Below are positions 28,218 to 38,233 of a DNA stretch of 48,914 nucleotides, one piece after another. A program made the position numbers and the translations under genes. A model generated the notes under the pieces. It was given only the letters and a program-made list of their open reading frames with translations. It was not told the origin of the DNA and did no database searches. The DNA is from Gammaproteobacteria bacterium. Lineage in GTDB: Bacteria; Pseudomonadota; Gammaproteobacteria; Pseudomonadales; Pseudomonadaceae. The stretch is taken from assembly GCA_012728415.1 (NCBI GenBank), contig JAAYFD010000052.1:1-48914 (forward strand). Reading direction: 5' to 3'. Every line of letters begins with the position of its first letter. Position 1 is the first letter of the stretch.

Positions 28218-31115
28218 TCAGGGCTCCTCTTGGTTCGGGGTATTGTCACTGGCGTAGGCCAGGCGGTGGGCACGGCTGGACTGGTGCGCCAGTGCGGTTA
28301 GAATCAACAGAGTGGCACCGACCACCACGCCGAACACGCCAAGATCGAAGACGAAGGCGCTGGGCACATGCAGCGTGCCGAGCAGCGGCAGCTCTAGGTG
28401 TGCGGTGTGGCTGGTCAGGAACGGATAGCCGGCGAGCACTGCGCCGGCACCGGTGGCCAGTGCCGCAAGCAGGCCCAGCGCCAGCCAGCGGTGCGGATGC
28501 AGGTGCATGCGCGACTCTACCCACTGGGTACCGGCCAGCAGGTATTGCAGGATGATGCCGACCGAAAACAGCAGCCCGGCCACGAAACCGCCGCCGGGCA
28601 GGTTGTGCCCGCGCATGAAGAAGTACAGCGCGCAGATCATGATCATCGGCAGCAGCACTCGCAGGTACACGCCGGGCACCAACAGATAGCCGCTGCTGAC
28701 CTGCTCTTCGGGAGCTTGCTTGGCAGCCGGATCGGCCGGATGGGTTTGCTGCGGCGGCAGCGTCATGCTTTCCGAAGCCGGGCGGAAGCGGCGCAGCAGG
28801 CCATAGACGGTCAGCGCCACAATCGCCAGCACGCTGATTTCGCCGAGGGTGTCAAAACCGCGAAAGTCCACCAGCAACACGTTGACCACGTTGGTACCGC
28901 CTCCCTGTGGTACCGCTTGTTCCAGGAAGAACTGGCTGATGCCGGGCGCAGCCGGCAGCATCAGCACCAGATAGCTGATGGCGGCCATCGCCAGCCCGGA
29001 CAGAAGGGCCAGTGCCAGGTCGCGGCTTCGGCGTAACCGGGCAGTACGCGCCGAACGCGGGCAGGGGGCCATCTGTGGCTGGCGTGGCGGTAGCCAGCGT
29101 AGGCCGAGCAGGATCAGCACGGTGGTGACGGTTTCCACCATCAGCTGGGTCAGTGCCAGGTCGGGAGCGGACAGCAACAAAAAGGTAAGGCACACCATCA
29201 GCCCTGAACCACCGGCCAGTGCCAGCGCCGACAGGCGGTGATATTTGGCCTGCCAGGCTGCTGCCACGGCACACACACAACCCAGCAGCCACAACAGGGC
29301 AAAGGGTAGATCCAGTGGTGTGCTGTGCGCAACTGCCCATACCGAAGGCATGCTGATCGCGGCCGCCATGCCGGCCGCCAGACAGGTCGACACCAGTAGT
29401 ACCAGCTGAGGTTGCAGCCGGCGGGTGCCGAGCAGTTTTTCCAGTTGCGATGCACCGCTGCGCAGTCTCAGCATCGTCGACTCATACAACCGTTGACCGT
29501 TGATACGGTACAGCAGCGGTGGCCGGCTGCTTTGTGCCAGATTGAAGCGCCGGCGCAGGATACTGTACAGCAGTATGCCGCCGGTCAGGGTAATGAAACT
29601 CATCACTAGCGGCAGGTTGACGCCGTGCCAAACCGCCAGATCGTAGTGCGGCAACTGCTCGCTTAACACGGCCTGTGCGCCCAGCTGCAATAGTGGGCCG
29701 ACACTGAGGGCCGGCATTATGCCCACCGCCAGACAGAGTAGCACCAGCACCTCGACCGGAAAGCGCATCCAGCGTGGTGGCTCATGTGGTGTGCGCGGCA
29801 AGTCACTGGCCGGATGGCCGAAAAACACATAAATGAAGCGCAGCGAATAAGCCACGCTGAAAATCCCCATCACCACAGCGGCAAATGCCATCCAGTAGTT
29901 GCTGCTGCTGCCGACCAGCAGGGTTTCGGCGAAGAACATTTCCTTCGACAAAAAGCCGTTGAGGAAGGGCACGCCAGCCATCGCCGCCGAGGCGACAATC
30001 GCCAGCGTTGCGGTAAGCGGCATCAGATGGCGCAGGCCGCGCAGCTGGCGCATGTCACGGGTTCCGCTTTCGTGGTCGATGATGCCGGCGGCCATGAACA
30101 GTGAGGCTTTGAAGGTGGCGTGGTTCAGGGTATGAAAAATGGCCGCGACCATTGCCAGCGGCGTGCCCATGCCCAGCAGAGCAGTAATCAGGCCCAGATG
30201 GCTGATGGTGGAGTAGGCCAGCAGGCCCTTGAGATCGTGCTGGAAAATGGCGATGAAGGAGGCGATTATCAGGGTCGCCACTCCGGCGCCGCCGATCAGC
30301 CAGGTCCATTCGGGGGTGCCAGACAGCACCGGCCACAGCCGCATCAAGAGGAAGATGCCGGCCTTGACCATGGTCGCCGAGTGCAAATAGGCCGACACAG
30401 GTGTGGGTGCTGCCATGGCATGTGGCAGCCAGAAATGGAAGGGAAACTGGGCACTTTTGGTCAGCGCGCCCAGTGCAATCAGCAGCAATACCGGACGGTA
30501 CCAGGCATGGGCACGCAGGGTGTCGCCGGCGGCCAGTACCACGTCAAGGTCGTAGCTGCCGGCTACATGTCCCAGCATCAACACGCCGGCCAGCAGGCAC
30601 AGGCCGCCGCTGGCGGTCACGGTAAACGCCATCCGTGCGCCGCGACGGGCATCGTTGCGGTGGTGCCAGTAGCCGATCAGCAAAAACGCACTCAGGCTGG
30701 TCAGCTCCCAGAACAGCACCAGTTGCACCAGATTGCCCGACAGCACCACGCCCAGCATCGCGCCCATGAAGGCCAGAAGAAAGGCATAAAAGCGTGGCAC
30801 CGGGTCCTGCGGCGACATGTAATAGCGGGCGTATAGCACCACCAGCAAAAAGATACCGACAATCAGCAGGCTGAACAGCCAGGCCAGGCCGTCCATGCGC
30901 AATACCAGATTCAGCCCGTAGGCCGGCATCCAGTCAATCTGATAGCGCAGCACCTCACCCTGACTGACCTGTGGAAACTGGAAGGCAAGAATCACCAGGC
31001 CAATCAGGCCGACTGCGGCAGCCAGCCAGGCTTCACGGTTGCGTTCGTTGGAAGGCTGCAGGGCGACCCGGATGCAGCCGACGAATGGAATCAGTAGTAG
31101 AAAGAGTAAAAGCAT
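28218..31115 (-). CDS. mrpA: Mrp-type cation/H+ antiporter subunit A, with subunit B fused
   Basis: 965 residues from ATG 31115, which has an ideal ribosome-binding site (CAGGAGCCC before ATG); the frame extends 26 codons further without support. The NuoL-like part (about 1-500) keeps the Glu in F-W-E-L-T-S-L-S-A (about 131-139) and the Lys in G-A-L-T-K-S-A-Q-F-P (near 215). The MrpA C-terminal part carries A-P-D-L-A-L-T-Q-L-M-V-E-T (near 660). The last ~200 residues are an MrpB/MnhB domain (G-H-N-L-P-G-G-G-F-V-A-G-L). The A-B fusion is the group 2 (Pha/Sha) arrangement known from rhizobia and Pseudomonas. It starts the six-gene operon. Confidence 0.95.
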   Translation of the reverse strand: MLLLFLLLIPFVGCIRVALQPSNERNREAWLAAAVGLIGLVILAFQFPQVSQGEVLRYQIDWMPAYGLNLVLRMDGLAWLFSLLIVGIFLLVVLYARYYMSPQDPVPRFYAFLLAFMGAMLGVVLSGNLVQLVLFWELTSLSAFLLIGYWHHRNDARRGARMAFTVTASGGLCLLAGVLMLGHVAGSYDLDVVLAAGDTLRAHAWYRPVLLLIALGALTKSAQFPFHFWLPHAMAAPTPVSAYLHSATMVKAGIFLLMRLWPVLSGTPEWTWLIGGAGVATLIIASFIAIFQHDLKGLLAYSTISHLGLITALLGMGTPLAMVAAIFHTLNHATFKASLFMAAGIIDHESGTRDMRQLRGLRHLMPLTATLAIVASAAMAGVPFLNGFLSKEMFFAETLLVGSSSNYWMAFAAVVMGIFSVAYSLRFIYVFFGHPASDLPRTPHEPPRWMRFPVEVLVLLCLAVGIMPALSVGPLLQLGAQAVLSEQLPHYDLAVWHGVNLPLVMSFITLTGGILLYSILRRRFNLAQSSRPPLLYRINGQRLYESTMLRLRSGASQLEKLLGTRRLQPQLVLLVSTCLAAGMAAAISMPSVWAVAHSTPLDLPFALLWLLGCVCAVAAAWQAKYHRLSALALAGGSGLMVCLTFLLLSAPDLALTQLMVETVTTVLILLGLRWLPPRQPQMAPCPRSARTARLRRSRDLALALLSGLAMAAISYLVLMLPAAPGISQFFLEQAVPQGGGTNVVNVLLVDFRGFDTLGEISVLAIVALTVYGLLRRFRPASESMTLPPQQTHPADPAAKQAPEEQVSSGYLLVPGVYLRVLLPMIMICALYFFMRGHNLPGGGFVAGLLFSVGIILQYLLAGTQWVESRMHLHPHRWLALGLLAALATGAGAVLAGYPFLTSHTAHLELPLLGTLHVPSAFVFDLGVFGVVVGATLLILTALAHQSSRAHRLAYASDNTPNQEEP

Positions 31116-31193
31116 GGGCTCCTGGTGCATGTGTGCAGAAGGATGAATGGGCCCTGAACCTTGAGTGATAAAGCACGGACATAAAATGTTCAA

Positions 31194-31275
31194 CCGGACT
31201 TTTTATGGCTGATGCGAACAAAAAGCAAGAAAAAATATAATTTGAAACAAAAAAGCATGAATGTAACGATTCGAT
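31194..31275 (-). promoter_or_regulatory. AT-rich region upstream of the mrp operon
   Basis: Unlike its GC-rich surroundings, this stretch is dominated by A and T (for example AAAAAATATAATTTGAAAC on the plus strand). It lies about 80 bases before mrpA and probably contains its promoter. Several TATA-like hexamers exist, but none has a clearly spaced -35, so no single promoter is named. Confidence 0.4.
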
Positions 31276-31283
31276 GCCAGTAC

Positions 31284-33464
31284 TTAGAGTGGTTCCAGCT
31301 TGGCAAATGACAGCATCAGCCATTTGCTGCCCTCACCGGAAAAATGCACCTGTACCCGTGCCTGGGCGCCGGCTCCTTCAAAATTGAGCACGACCCCTTC
31401 ACCAAATACCGGATGGGACACAGCCTGACCGAGAGTGAACGGCGTGTCCGGCACGCTGCTGCCATGGAACAGGCTGCTGCCGGAGCCGTGGCTGCTGGTG
31501 CCAGACTGCTGCATGCGTACACTGTGCACCAGTTCGGACGGGATCTCGCGGATAAAGCGCGACTGCGGGTTATAGTTTTCCTGGCCATGCAGGCGGCGGC
31601 TTTCGGCGCAGGTCAGGTACAGCTGCTGCATCGCCCGGGTGATGCCGACATAAGCCAGGCGGCGCTCTTCTTCGAGGCCGCCAGCGCCGTCCATGCTCAT
31701 CTTGTGCGGGAACAGGCCCTCTTCCATGCCAGCCATGAATACCAGCGGAAACTCCAGCCCCTTGGCGCTGTGCAAGGTCATCAGCTGTACGCTGTCCTCG
31801 TGCTGTTCAGCCTGGGTCTCGCCGGCTTCCAGCACGGCATGGTCAAGAAAGGCCACCAGCGGCGGCAACAGTTCTTCCCCTTCCTCCTGTTGGTAGGAAA
31901 AGGCCTGGGCGGCGGTAACCAGCTCTTCCAGGTTTTCCACCCGTGACTGGCCCTTTTCGCCCTTTTCTTCCTTGTGGTAGGTCAGCAGGCCACTGTGCTC
32001 AATGATGTGGCGGGTGCGCTGGTGCAGTGGCAGCTCTTCGGTAGCAATTTCCAGCTGCTCGATCAGTAGCATGAAGGCCTGCAGTGCATTGCAGGCACGG
32101 CCGTTGAGCAGGCGCTGCCCGACCAGCTGCTGCATGGCCGTCCACAGCGAACACTGGTGTTCACGGGCGTATTCGCGCAGGTGTGCAACGGTTTTTTCAC
32201 CAATGCCGCGCGGCGGCACGTTGATGATGCGCTCAATCGCACCGTCATCGTGCCGGCTGCGTAGCAGGCGCAGGTAGCCCAGGGCATTGCGGATTTCCAG
32301 CCGCTCAAAAAAGCGCTGTCCACCATGGATGCGATAGGGAATGCTGGCCCGCAACAGGGCTTCTTCCAGCGCCCGTGACTGGGCGTTGGAGCGGTACAAA
32401 ATGGCAATGTCCTGGCGGCGGTAGCCGTCCTGGCGCAATGCCTGTTCAATCACCTCGACAATATAGCGGGCCTCGTCCTGTTCGTTGAATGCCTGATAAA
32501 ACCGGATCGGTTCGCCGTCGGGATCATCCGTCCACAGGTTTTTGCCCAGCCGCTCGCTGTTGTTGCTGATCAGCGCATTGGCTGCTTTTAGAATGGTGGC
32601 GGTGGAGCGGTAGTTTTGCTCCAGACGAATGGTTTGCGTCTGCGGGAAGTCCAGATTGAATTGCTGAATGTTCTCGATGCGGGCACCACGCCAGCCATAA
32701 ATCGACTGGTCGTCGTCACCGACAATCATCAGGCTGCTGGCGCTGGCGGCCAGCAGGCGCAACCAGGCATATTGTACGGCGTTGGTATCCTGGAACTCGT
32801 CCACCAGAATGTGGCGGAAGCGGCGCTGGTAGTGCTCCAGCAGGCTGGCGTTGTCGCGCAGCAGCTCCAGTGTGCGCAGCAGCAGCTCGCCAAAGTCGAC
32901 GGCATTTTGCCGCCTGCAGGCGTCCTCGTAGGCGGCGTACACCTGCGCCATGGTGGTCAGGAACAGGTCACCGGCCGGCTGGATATGGCGCGGGCGCAGG
33001 CCTTCATCTTTCTGACCGTTGATGAACCACTGGGCCTGGCGCGGCGGCCAGCGCTTGTCGTCCAGCCCGAGGTCAGCCATCACCCGCTTGACGATGCGCA
33101 ACTGGTCGTCACTGTCGAGAATGGCAAAACCATCCTGCAGCCCGGCTTCCTGCCAGTGGGCGCGCAATAGCCGGTGGGCCAGTCCGTGAAAGGTTCCCAC
33201 CCACATGCCTTGCGGGCTGCGGCCCAGCAGCTGGCTGATGCGCTCGCGCATCTCTGCCGCTGCCTTGTTGGTAAAGGTGACCGCCAGAATGTTGTGCGCG
33301 CCGGCATTTTCCACCTGGCACAGCCAGGCGATGCGGTGCACCAGCACCCGGGTCTTGCCGGAGCCGGCACCGGCCAGCACCCGCTGCTGGCCCAGCGGGG
33401 CGGCAACAGCCTCGCGCTGGGCGTCGTTCAGGTCATTGAGCAGGGAAGAAATGTCGTCGTTCAT
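31284..33464 (-). CDS. uvrD: DNA helicase II UvrD
   Basis: 3'-5' helicase for nucleotide excision and mismatch repair. 726 residues. Walker A is A-G-A-G-S-G-K-T (31-38), Walker B / motif II V-D-E-F-Q-D-T-N, motif III D-D-D-Q-S-I-Y-G-W-R-G, and motif V L-M-T-L-H-S-A-K-G-L-E-F. The C-terminal Tudor-like tail ends L-S-F-A-K-L-E-P-L. The ATG at 33464 starts the family sequence (M-N-D-D-I-S-S-L-L); 66 further upstream codons are open but not conserved. No LexA box (CTG-N10-CAG) was found. A second copy of the last 65 codons lies at 24569. Confidence 0.96.
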   Translation of the reverse strand: MNDDISSLLNDLNDAQREAVAAPLGQQRVLAGAGSGKTRVLVHRIAWLCQVENAGAHNILAVTFTNKAAAEMRERISQLLGRSPQGMWVGTFHGLAHRLLRAHWQEAGLQDGFAILDSDDQLRIVKRVMADLGLDDKRWPPRQAQWFINGQKDEGLRPRHIQPAGDLFLTTMAQVYAAYEDACRRQNAVDFGELLLRTLELLRDNASLLEHYQRRFRHILVDEFQDTNAVQYAWLRLLAASASSLMIVGDDDQSIYGWRGARIENIQQFNLDFPQTQTIRLEQNYRSTATILKAANALISNNSERLGKNLWTDDPDGEPIRFYQAFNEQDEARYIVEVIEQALRQDGYRRQDIAILYRSNAQSRALEEALLRASIPYRIHGGQRFFERLEIRNALGYLRLLRSRHDDGAIERIINVPPRGIGEKTVAHLREYAREHQCSLWTAMQQLVGQRLLNGRACNALQAFMLLIEQLEIATEELPLHQRTRHIIEHSGLLTYHKEEKGEKGQSRVENLEELVTAAQAFSYQQEEGEELLPPLVAFLDHAVLEAGETQAEQHEDSVQLMTLHSAKGLEFPLVFMAGMEEGLFPHKMSMDGAGGLEEERRLAYVGITRAMQQLYLTCAESRRLHGQENYNPQSRFIREIPSELVHSVRMQQSGTSSHGSGSSLFHGSSVPDTPFTLGQAVSHPVFGEGVVLNFEGAGAQARVQVHFSGEGSKWLMLSFAKLEPL

Positions 33465-33689
33465 TAAAATTAGTTGCCGATAATCAAGACAATAGGAGGG
33501 CAAAGCGGGAGACAATGCGGTTTCTGCCAGCCAGACTAACGGAGCGATACCCGGTGTGGTAATTTGCTTTATAGTCTGCAGTCGCAAAAGCAGGCCCCGG
33601 CGTGGACTGAAGAACATTCGCAGGCTGGTTGGCGTGTGTGGGCCCAACAACAGACAAAACACTATAAAAGGCTACGGGCCAATACACAA

Positions 33690-36557
33690 ATGAGCATTAA
33701 AAACGAACCCCGGCTGGTTGAAGACCGGATGCAGTTGTTGCAGGAACAGCTACAGCTGCTTGTGCGCAAGGCTTGGCTGCCCCACTTGGTTCTGGCATTG
33801 TGCTGCCTGCTGGGCATGCTGGCTTTTGGTGACACGCTGCGGCATGGCGGGGTGCTGGCTGTGGGTGGCGGGCTGGTGGTTATGGCTGCGCTGCGCAGGC
33901 TTACTGCCGGGATATTCCAGGTTGCTGCGCCGGAGGGCTATGCCGGCTGGCGTGCGCTGCAGCTGATATCTGCCCTGCTTACGGGTGGGCTTGCAGCTAC
34001 ACTGATCTCCCTGTTGCTGCTGCAAGTGGGGGGCTGGCAACAGATGGTCCTGCTGGCAATGCTGGCCTCTTTGCTGGTGTCGTTCTGGCTGGCCAGTACC
34101 GGCTGCATGCTGACTTTTCTGTGTTATGTAACACCGGTTGTGCTGGCTTCTGGACTGGTGTTTTTTTATACGGACAATACCGGGCCAAAATACTTTGCAG
34201 CTTTTCTTGCAGCCTTGCTGGTTCTTGAGTTGCTGGCAGCCATGCGCATCTCGGCACTGCATGCAAGCAAGCTGATGCTGAAACGCCTGCTGTTACAGGC
34301 CCGTGAACAAAAGAGCCAGGAAGTGCAGGAGCTGCAGCAGCAATTGGCCCGCGCGCATACCCGTGAGCAGGCTTTGCAGTTGCAGCTGGACAGCAGCAAC
34401 GCCCATCTGGAGCATCGCTCGGGCGAGCAAACCCGGGCGCTGCGCCAAACGCTGGACCGGCTGCGCACCAGCGAGGAGCGTTTGCAGACAGCACTGGAGG
34501 CCAGCGGCCTGGCGCTTTGGGACTGGGACCTGGTAACAGGGCGTGTACATCATACTGCTTCGGAAAAGCTGCTGGGTGTCAGCGCAGAGCAAGCCGGCCA
34601 GCTGCTGGCTGACCTGCGGCCGCTGATGCACGCGGATGATCGTCCCGCTTTGCATGCGGCCATGACTGCTCACCTGCGCCAGGAAACCGAAAACTACCGG
34701 GTTGAGTACCGTATCCGTCACGCGGAAGGACACTGGGTCTGGATTGAGGACAGCGGGCGCGTCATTCTCCGGAATGCGCAAGGCCGGGCGTTGCGCATGC
34801 TGGGTACAAGGCGTGATATCACTGAGCGGCGCCAGCACCAGGAAGAACTGCAACTGGCGTCTATTGTGTTTGATACTGGCAGCGAGGCCATCATGGTGCT
34901 GGATGCACAGCTCCAGCTGCTGACGGTCAACCGGGCGTTTACCCGGATTACCGGCTTTGCCCGTGATGAAGGGCAGCCTTTCCGGGATCATCTGCACCAT
35001 GTGTTGCTGGCATCTGACCTGGATGAAATCATGGCCTGCCTGTACGAGAAAGGTGATTGGCATGGCGAAATAAGCGGCATTCGTGCAGATGGCAGCAGTT
35101 TTCCCGTGCGCTTGCACCTGCGTGGAGTACAGTGCCGGCACGGAGACGGCTTGAGTCATGTGGTGGCATTTTTCTCTGACTTGACACAGTTCCGCGAAAC
35201 CCAGCAGCGGCTGGACTATCTGGCACGGCACGATGAATTAACCGGGCTGACCAACCGTAACCGCTTTCATCAGCAGTTGCAGGATGCTTCGCGTCGGCTA
35301 GGCACGCCGCCAACAGCCGGACTGGCATTGCTGCATATCGACCTGGATCGCTTCAAGCTGCTCAACGAATGCTTCGGCATGGCTACCGGCGACGAAGTGC
35401 TGCGCATTGTTGGGCGCCGCCTGAAACGATTTTCCTCTCCGCAGCGCAGCCTGGCCCGGCTCGGCGGTGACGAGTTTGTCATGATTGTGTATGAGGGTGG
35501 CAGTGCCGAAGCACTGGGGCGGCTGGCAGAAGAGGTGCTGGCAGTGCTCAGTGCTCCAATTGCCACGGCTGGCCAGGAACTGCTGCTGAGTGCGTCCATC
35601 GGCATCAGTCAGGCCAGGGGTGACAGCCTGGACACCCATGGCTTGCTTAATCGTGCGGCACTGGCAGTGGCGCATGCCAAGTACCTGGGCGGTAATACCT
35701 GGCAGCTGTATCGGGATGAGATGAGCGCGGATGGCGGTGAGCGCTTGCAGCTTGAGCAACAGCTGCGCCGCGGGCTGCAGGAGGGCCATGTGCATGCCCG
35801 CTATCAGCCCAAGCTTTGCTTGAAAGAAAACCGGATTTACGCCGTGGAAGCATTGGCGCGCTGGAATGATCCGGAACGTGGTGCTATTTCTCCGGCCCGG
35901 TTCATTCCGCTGGCCGAGGAAACCGGCCTGATCGGCCAGCTGAGCGAAAGCATCCTGCAGCAAGCCTGCAGGCAAGCCAAAGACTGGCTGGACGCAGGTA
36001 CGCCGCTGCAGGTCTCGGTCAACCTGTCGGTGCTGCACTTGCGTCAGGGCAATGTACTGGAACTGGTTGCCCGGGTGTTGTCAGAGACGGGTCTGCCGGC
36101 ATACCTGCTTGAGCTGGAGCTGACCGAAAGCCAGCTGCTGGACGGCTCGGACGGCCTGCTGGATACCATTATCAAGCTGCGGGCGCTGGGAGTGGAAATT
36201 GCGGTTGATGACTTCGGTACCGGCTATTCATCCCTGGGTTATCTCAAGCAGCTGCCAGCCAGCAGCTTGAAAATCGATCGCAGCTTTGTGCGTGACCTGG
36301 CCAGTGGCACCAAGGATGCGGCCATTACCCGGGCCATCATTGCCATGGCGCACGGGCTGTCGCTGCATGTCGTGGCCGAGGGTGTGGAGACAGTGCAGCA
36401 GCTGGAGCTGTTGCGCGCCATGAACTGCGACAGCGTACAGGGCTACCTGATTGCGCGACCGCTGCCTGCAGCAGCGCTTGAGCCGCTATTGCAAGCACAG
36501 GACCCGTTAGCCTGGGCGCTGGCCCAGACCGAAAGTGACCGCTGTGAGCTAATCTGA
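33690..36557 (+). CDS. Membrane PAS-GGDEF-EAL c-di-GMP protein
   Basis: 955 residues from ATG 33690. About six membrane helices (35-200) and a coiled coil (about 205-265) precede two PAS/PAC domains (about 265-395 and 395-515), a GGDEF domain with an intact G-G-D-E-F (about 592-596) and an EAL domain. The EAL domain keeps V-E-A-L-A-R-W (near 718) and D-D-F-G-T-G-Y-S. Both catalytic motifs look usable. The RxxD inhibition site expected five residues before GGDEF is missing. The protein probably tunes c-di-GMP in response to a membrane or PAS signal. It is divergent from uvrD and convergent with trhP, an order I recall from Pseudomonas. The ribosome-binding site is weak. Confidence 0.9.
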   Translation: MSIKNEPRLVEDRMQLLQEQLQLLVRKAWLPHLVLALCCLLGMLAFGDTLRHGGVLAVGGGLVVMAALRRLTAGIFQVAAPEGYAGWRALQLISALLTGGLAATLISLLLLQVGGWQQMVLLAMLASLLVSFWLASTGCMLTFLCYVTPVVLASGLVFFYTDNTGPKYFAAFLAALLVLELLAAMRISALHASKLMLKRLLLQAREQKSQEVQELQQQLARAHTREQALQLQLDSSNAHLEHRSGEQTRALRQTLDRLRTSEERLQTALEASGLALWDWDLVTGRVHHTASEKLLGVSAEQAGQLLADLRPLMHADDRPALHAAMTAHLRQETENYRVEYRIRHAEGHWVWIEDSGRVILRNAQGRALRMLGTRRDITERRQHQEELQLASIVFDTGSEAIMVLDAQLQLLTVNRAFTRITGFARDEGQPFRDHLHHVLLASDLDEIMACLYEKGDWHGEISGIRADGSSFPVRLHLRGVQCRHGDGLSHVVAFFSDLTQFRETQQRLDYLARHDELTGLTNRNRFHQQLQDASRRLGTPPTAGLALLHIDLDRFKLLNECFGMATGDEVLRIVGRRLKRFSSPQRSLARLGGDEFVMIVYEGGSAEALGRLAEEVLAVLSAPIATAGQELLLSASIGISQARGDSLDTHGLLNRAALAVAHAKYLGGNTWQLYRDEMSADGGERLQLEQQLRRGLQEGHVHARYQPKLCLKENRIYAVEALARWNDPERGAISPARFIPLAEETGLIGQLSESILQQACRQAKDWLDAGTPLQVSVNLSVLHLRQGNVLELVARVLSETGLPAYLLELELTESQLLDGSDGLLDTIIKLRALGVEIAVDDFGTGYSSLGYLKQLPASSLKIDRSFVRDLASGTKDAAITRAIIAMAHGLSLHVVAEGVETVQQLELLRAMNCDSVQGYLIARPLPAAALEPLLQAQDPLAWALAQTESDRCELI

Positions 36558-36588
36558 CAGAAGCTGCCGCCGGCCGGGCGCTGGCTGG

Positions 36589-37950
36589 CTAAAGGTTGCG
36601 CATCAGCAACGCATAGTCCAGCTGCACGTCTTCCGGCAGCGGAATGTACAGCACATGGCCATCGCCTGGAGCCACTTCGCGGGGCTCGCCTTTCTTGTCG
36701 GTTAACTGCTGCAGGGTGAAGGTCAGGTTGCCCTGGGGGGTCATCAGCTCCAGGCTGTCACCCACGGCAAAGCGGTTTTTCACGATCACCTCGGCCAGGC
36801 CGTTGATGCGTTCGCCGCTCAGCTCGCCGACAAACTGCTGCTTGTCGGAAATGGAGTGGCCGTATTCGTAGTTCTGGTATTCGTCGTGCACATGGCGGCG
36901 GAGGAAACCTTCGGTATAGCCGCGGTGGGCCAGGGACTCCAGCGTATCCATCAGTGACTTGTCGAAGGGGCGGCCAGCGAGGGCGTCATCCATCGCCTTG
37001 CGATATACCTGTGCGGTGCGCGCCACATAGTAGTGGGACTTGGTGCGGCCCTCGATTTTCAGCGAGTGCACGCCCATCTGCACCAGACGCTCGACGTGCT
37101 GTACGGCGCGCAAATCTTTCGAGTTCATGATGTAGGTGCCGTGTTCGTCTTCGTAGGCGGACATGTACTCGCCCGGACGGCTGGAGTCTTCCAGCAGAAA
37201 CACCTCTTTGGTAGGAGCGCCAACCCCCAGCACCGGCTCAACCGGCTCGACCTGTTGTACGGCGGCAATCGGCTCGTACTTGTGCACGATCTCGCCCAGC
37301 TCGTTTTCTTTGGCCTCGTGGGTTTTGTATTCCCAGCGGCAGGAATTGGTACAGGTACCCTGGTTGGGGTCACGCTTGTTGATGTAACCGGAGAGCAGGC
37401 AGCGGCCGGAGTAGGCCATGCACAGTGCCCCGTGAACAAAGACTTCCAGCTCCATGCCCGGCACTTTTTCACGAATTTCCCCGATTTCTTCCAGCGACAG
37501 CTCGCGTGAAAGAATCACCCGGCTCAGTCCCTGCCTGCGCCAGAACTCGACGCTGGCCCAGTTGACCGCGTTGGCCTGCACCGACAGGTGGATTTCCTGC
37601 TGCGGGAAGTGCTCGCGCACCAGCATGATCAGGCCCGGGTCGGACATGATGAGCGCATCGGGCTGCATCTCGACAATAGGTTGCAAGTCCTTGATAAAGG
37701 TTTTTAGCTTGGCGTTATGCGGCGCAATGTTGACCACCACGTAGAACTTCTTGCCCAGTGCATGGGCTTCCTTGATACCCAGTGCCAGGTTGGCATGGGT
37801 GAAGTCGTTGTTGCGCACGCGCAGGCTGTAGCGCGGCTGGCCGGCATACACGGCGTCAGCGCCATAGGCAAAGGCATAGCGCATATTTTTCAGGGTGCCG
37901 GCGGGGCAAAGCAGTTCGGACTTGAGGGTGCTGGGCATGTTGAAACTCAT
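36589..37950 (-). CDS. trhP: U32 family tRNA hydroxylation protein TrhP (YegQ)
   Basis: 453 residues. The U32 signature is present: E-V-F-V-H-G-A-L-C-M-A-Y-S-G-R-C (about 170-185) with further Cys in G-T-C-T-N-S-C-R-W-E. These conserved cysteines are thought to hold an Fe-S cluster. TrhP is required for prephenate-dependent hydroxylation of uridine 34, leading to cmo5U/ho5U in tRNA; older annotations call it a collagenase-like peptidase. Start ATG 37950 (M-S-F-N-M-P), with ATG 37938 as an alternative; the long open frame upstream is not conserved. Confidence 0.9.
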   Translation of the reverse strand: MSFNMPSTLKSELLCPAGTLKNMRYAFAYGADAVYAGQPRYSLRVRNNDFTHANLALGIKEAHALGKKFYVVVNIAPHNAKLKTFIKDLQPIVEMQPDALIMSDPGLIMLVREHFPQQEIHLSVQANAVNWASVEFWRRQGLSRVILSRELSLEEIGEIREKVPGMELEVFVHGALCMAYSGRCLLSGYINKRDPNQGTCTNSCRWEYKTHEAKENELGEIVHKYEPIAAVQQVEPVEPVLGVGAPTKEVFLLEDSSRPGEYMSAYEDEHGTYIMNSKDLRAVQHVERLVQMGVHSLKIEGRTKSHYYVARTAQVYRKAMDDALAGRPFDKSLMDTLESLAHRGYTEGFLRRHVHDEYQNYEYGHSISDKQQFVGELSGERINGLAEVIVKNRFAVGDSLELMTPQGNLTFTLQQLTDKKGEPREVAPGDGHVLYIPLPEDVQLDYALLMRNL

Positions 37951-38233
37951 AAATGCTGTAGTGCAAAGGTCGGACATTTTAGCGGTTTTCTGATGGTCTG
38001 TCTGCAGGCGGCATGGCTGGGCATCAGGCTGGCATTTCAGCTGTCGTATCCGGCATGGGTGAATAACTTTTAGGCATGGCTGGCGTGTATTGAGGCGCTC
38101 CTTTATATCCCTTGATGGCGCCAGCTGGACACTAGGCAATTTGAGGCAAGAAAAGGCAGCGGCAGCGGCCATGGGTTGCATGCTGTTATGGAGATAGAAG
38201 CCGCCAGCCGGCTACGACTGTTTTGCGCGGGCG
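37951..38233. other. Intergenic region upstream of trhP
   Basis: 283 bases between trhP and the end of the flavoprotein gene, both leftward. No gene, terminator or repeat could be supported. A short GGCGC...GCGCC pairing near 38091-38120 is weak. Confidence 0.4.
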
